Shown here: one piece after another, positions 5,807 to 7,401 of the stretch
How the letters are laid out: every line of letters starts with the position of its first letter
How positions within the stretch are numbered: position 1 is the first letter of the stretch
NCBI GenBank assembly: GCA_903831165.1
Contig: CAIKWV010000630.1
Span: 1-7,401, forward strand
Origin: an uncultured cyanobacterium
GTDB lineage: Bacteria; Cyanobacteriota; Cyanobacteriia; PCC-6307; Cyanobiaceae
Length of the DNA stretch: 7,401 nt
Direction of reading: 5' to 3'
Notes under the pieces: model-generated
What the model saw: the letters and a program-made list of their open reading frames with translations, nothing else
Database searches by the model: none
Told to the model about the DNA's origin: nothing
Program-made: the position numbers and the translations under genes

Positions 5807-6664
5807 TTAGACGATTCGCTTGTGGACCCGCCCAAGGATCAGCCCAATCAGGATCGCGATGTAGAGCTGGCCTGAGATCGCGATCAGGGTGGCTATCACC
5901 TGAGCCGTCACGTTTCTGGAGTCCAGCACCTGGGTGCCGATGGTGGTCAGCAGCCCAAACGACGCCGTCATCAAGGCCGAGCCTATGGCTCCACTCGGGA
6001 TCGCGCTGCTGATGTGCGCTGGCAGGGCCGACGCCACGAAGGCCGAAGGCTGCAGCACCCATAGGGCGGTGAGCATCACACCACCGGAGATGCCCAACAA
6101 AAGATAGGCAGATACGGCACAATGTATGACCGATAGGGTGACAAAGGGTTCACGGATCAGGGTCCGGACTCCGCGAACCACGACCACCAACAGGAACAGC
6201 AGCCAAATCAGCACATGGGGCAGGGTGATCACCCGCCCCACGGCTGGGTTCCAGGCCAGGGCCGTACGCCAGATCAGCTCCAGAGCAATGGCGCTGCAGC
6301 CCAGCAGAACGATCGCGGGCCTCGTCTTCGGCATGCCGCTGAAGCGGTTCACGAACACCATCAACACCACGGCCAGGCCGATCAGCAGAATCGACGCCAA
6401 CGGGCTGAACAGCTGCGCCAGCGGCAGCAGCAGTAGAAACAGCAGCTCATAGATGAGTGTGATTCGGTACCCGAAATGGCGCTTCCGGATCGTCTGTAGC
6501 TGTTGGCGGTTGATTCGCAACGGATTCTCCGAGATGGCAGCTGAGGACCACAACGCCCACTCCGGCAACAGCGGCCATCGCAGCGGTCCCCATGGGACAA
6601 GTCTTGACAGCTCACGGTTTAGCCACGCAGCCGCAGCGCCAGCAACCCGCGCCATCGTGATCAT
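5807..6664 (-). CDS. Potassium-channel-like membrane protein with degenerate selectivity filter
   Basis: 285 aa from ATG 6664-6662 ([16 protein letters not shown]...). A GTG 90 bases upstream extends the frame but adds a poor-looking sequence. Predicted membrane helices lie at about residues 67-85, 89-107, 116-134, 149-166, 180-204 and 253-278, with a pore-loop segment at 228-244. The last part, [12 protein letters not shown] followed by [18 protein letters not shown], has the order of a two-helix ion channel domain (Ion_trans_2 type): pore helix, filter, then an inner helix with the GQLYxAxLI signature seen in cyanobacterial potassium channel-like proteins. The filter reads TTIGTQ (240-245) where potassium channels have TTVGYG followed by D, so potassium selectivity is doubtful. 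It may pass other ions, act as a modified subunit or not conduct. No ligand-binding or RCK domain follows. It is divergent from valS and convergent with the gene at 5346. Confidence 0.83.
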   Translation of the reverse strand: MITMARVAGAAAAWLNRELSRLVPWGPLRWPLLPEWALWSSAAISENPLRINRQQLQTIRKRHFGYRITLIYELLFLLLLPLAQLFSPLASILLIGLAVVLMVFVNRFSGMPKTRPAIVLLGCSAIALELIWRTALAWNPAVGRVITLPHVLIWLLFLLVVVVRGVRTLIREPFVTLSVIHCAVSAYLLLGISGGVMLTALWVLQPSAFVASALPAHISSAIPSGAIGSALMTASFGLLTTIGTQVLDSRNVTAQVIATLIAISGQLYIAILIGLILGRVHKRIV

Positions 6665-6781
6665 GTTCGGCTGTGCAGCCTGGCTCTGGGCGAGGCGCTG
6701 CAGCCGCCTGTCGCAACGATCACCCGCTGCTCCCTGTCGACAGCCGACGTCCACCCCCGACGCCGGACGCTGCCCCCATCC

Positions 6782-6818
6782 AGCGGCCTCGCCGGTTGTC
6801 CGGCTGGGTTGGGCCGCT
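6782..6818 (+). promoter_or_regulatory. Nested hairpin in the valS leader
   Basis: An outer 7-bp stem, AGCGGCC (6782-6788) with GGCCGCT (6812-6818), encloses an inner hairpin, GCCGG (6791-6795) TTGT CCGGC (6800-6804). All pairs are perfect. It ends 36 bases before the valS GTG and is followed by only three Ts. It could be a leader structure affecting valS expression. It has no T-box features, and no known riboswitch is recognised. Confidence 0.35.
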
Positions 6819-6854
6819 TTGCGACCATGGCTTCGATTGCCCGTGCCTGTCGCC

Positions 6855-7401
6855 GTGACCGATGCTCTGACTGCTCACGAAGCTTCTGAAGCGTCCCCGG
6901 CCGGGAGCCCCGCACCCTTGAGCGACGCCCTGCCCAAGACCTACGACCCGGCCGGCACCGAAAGCCGCTGGCAGCAGGCCTGGGAGCAGGCGGGCGCCTT
7001 CCATCCCGATCCGGCGGCCCCTGGTGAGCCGTTCTCGGTGGTGATCCCGCCGCCGAACGTGACCGGCAGCCTGCACATGGGCCACGCCTTCAACACGGCC
7101 CTGATTGACACGGTGGTGCGCTTTCAGCGCCTGCGGGGCAAGAACGTGTTGTGTCTGCCCGGCACCGACCACGCCTCGATCGCCGTGCAGACGATCCTCG
7201 AGAAGCAGCTCAAGGCCGAGGGCATCAGCAAGGACGACCTGGGCCGGGATGCCTTTTTTGAACGGGCCTGGGCCTGGAAGGCCGAGAGCGGCGGCACGAT
7301 CGTCGGCCAATTGCGGCGCCTGGGTTATTCGGTGGACTGGCAGCGGGAGCGCTTCACCCTCGATCCCGGCCTGAACAAGGCGGTGGTGGAGGCGTTTGTG
7401 C
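6855..7401 (+). CDS. valS: Valine--tRNA ligase (ValS), N-terminal part, cut by window end
   Basis: The frame starts at GTG 6855 ([14 protein letters not shown]...) and runs off the window after 182 codons. ValS attaches valine to tRNA-Val in the cytoplasm using ATP and removes mischarged threonine in an editing domain that lies beyond the window. Visible here are the start of the class I catalytic Rossmann domain, with [16 protein letters not shown] (28-43), [16 protein letters not shown] (65-80, containing the HIGH motif as H74-M-G-H77) and [17 protein letters not shown], all characteristic of ValS. The N-terminal 24 residues before ALPKTYDP are low in conservation, so the exact start is uncertain. 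GTG 6843 and TTG 6837 are in the same frame, and no Shine-Dalgarno is visible. The upstream 190 bases are shared with the divergent channel-like gene and contain a palindrome, CTGTCGACAG (6734-6743), and the nested hairpin. Confidence 0.95.
   Translation, partial: MTDALTAHEASEASPAGSPAPLSDALPKTYDPAGTESRWQQAWEQAGAFHPDPAAPGEPFSVVIPPPNVTGSLHMGHAFNTALIDTVVRFQRLRGKNVLCLPGTDHASIAVQTILEKQLKAEGISKDDLGRDAFFERAWAWKAESGGTIVGQLRRLGYSVDWQRERFTLDPGLNKAVVEAFV

Noticed and set aside
6665..6854. T-box riboswitch before valS
   Set aside because: No T-box sequence, specifier loop or antiterminator/terminator pair is visible in 190 bases.
4855..6854. Insertion sequence or integron explaining the valS duplication
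   Set aside because: No transposase, integrase, terminal inverted repeats or short perfect target duplications could be seen; the repeats are diverged valS coding sequence.
6720..7310. 196-codon open frame on the minus strand opposite valS
   Set aside because: It mirrors valS. The similar antisense frame opposite the valS fragment exists only because the DNA is duplicated.

Overview
The window looks like chromosomal DNA of a GC-rich unicellular picocyanobacterium of the Synechococcus/Cyanobium type. This is inferred from the high GC content, a Nif11-family protein, two small conserved proteins of picocyanobacterial style, a 2OG-Fe(II) oxygenase of the type shared with cyanophages, and a ValS whose N-terminus closely resembles cyanobacterial ones. 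I could run no database search. Family names rest on motifs read by eye.

Left part (1-2037): an edge fragment of a Gly/Asp-rich reading frame (minus) and an acidic 84-aa conserved protein (minus, 265-519). A divergent, probably co-transcribed plus-strand pair follows: a 148-aa conserved hypothetical protein (591-1037) and a 2OG-Fe(II) oxygenase (1050-1730). A Nif11-family protein (minus, 1750-2037) converges on the oxygenase.

Middle part (2038-4850): a 350-bp intergenic region holds several short inverted repeats. Next come a four-helix, bestrophin-like membrane protein (plus, 2388-3293, start uncertain) and a convergent PlsC-type acyltransferase (minus, 3383-4759) with HX4D and EG motifs. 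Upstream of the acyltransferase lies a strikingly G-rich stretch with a direct repeat and an 8-bp perfect hairpin.

Right part (4855-7401): this is the most unusual section. A broken copy of the first third-kilobase of valS (4855-5262) lies about 2.0 kb upstream of the true valS start (6855, running off the window), in the same orientation. The copy has an in-frame stop and its HIGH motif is changed from HMGH to HMGP. Its homology stops abruptly after about 108 codons. Between the two copies sit two convergent membrane-protein genes: an unrecognised 141-aa protein (5346-5771) and a six-helix channel-like protein (5807-6664). The channel-like protein has an ion-channel pore region with a degenerate selectivity filter, TTIGTQ where TTVGYG is expected. 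The layout suggests a past duplication or recombination event at valS that left a fragment flanking a two-gene cargo.

I see no tRNA, rRNA, CRISPR array, transposase or integrase. The best leads are the valS fragment and its enclosed cargo, the filter-altered channel, and a nested hairpin in the valS leader.
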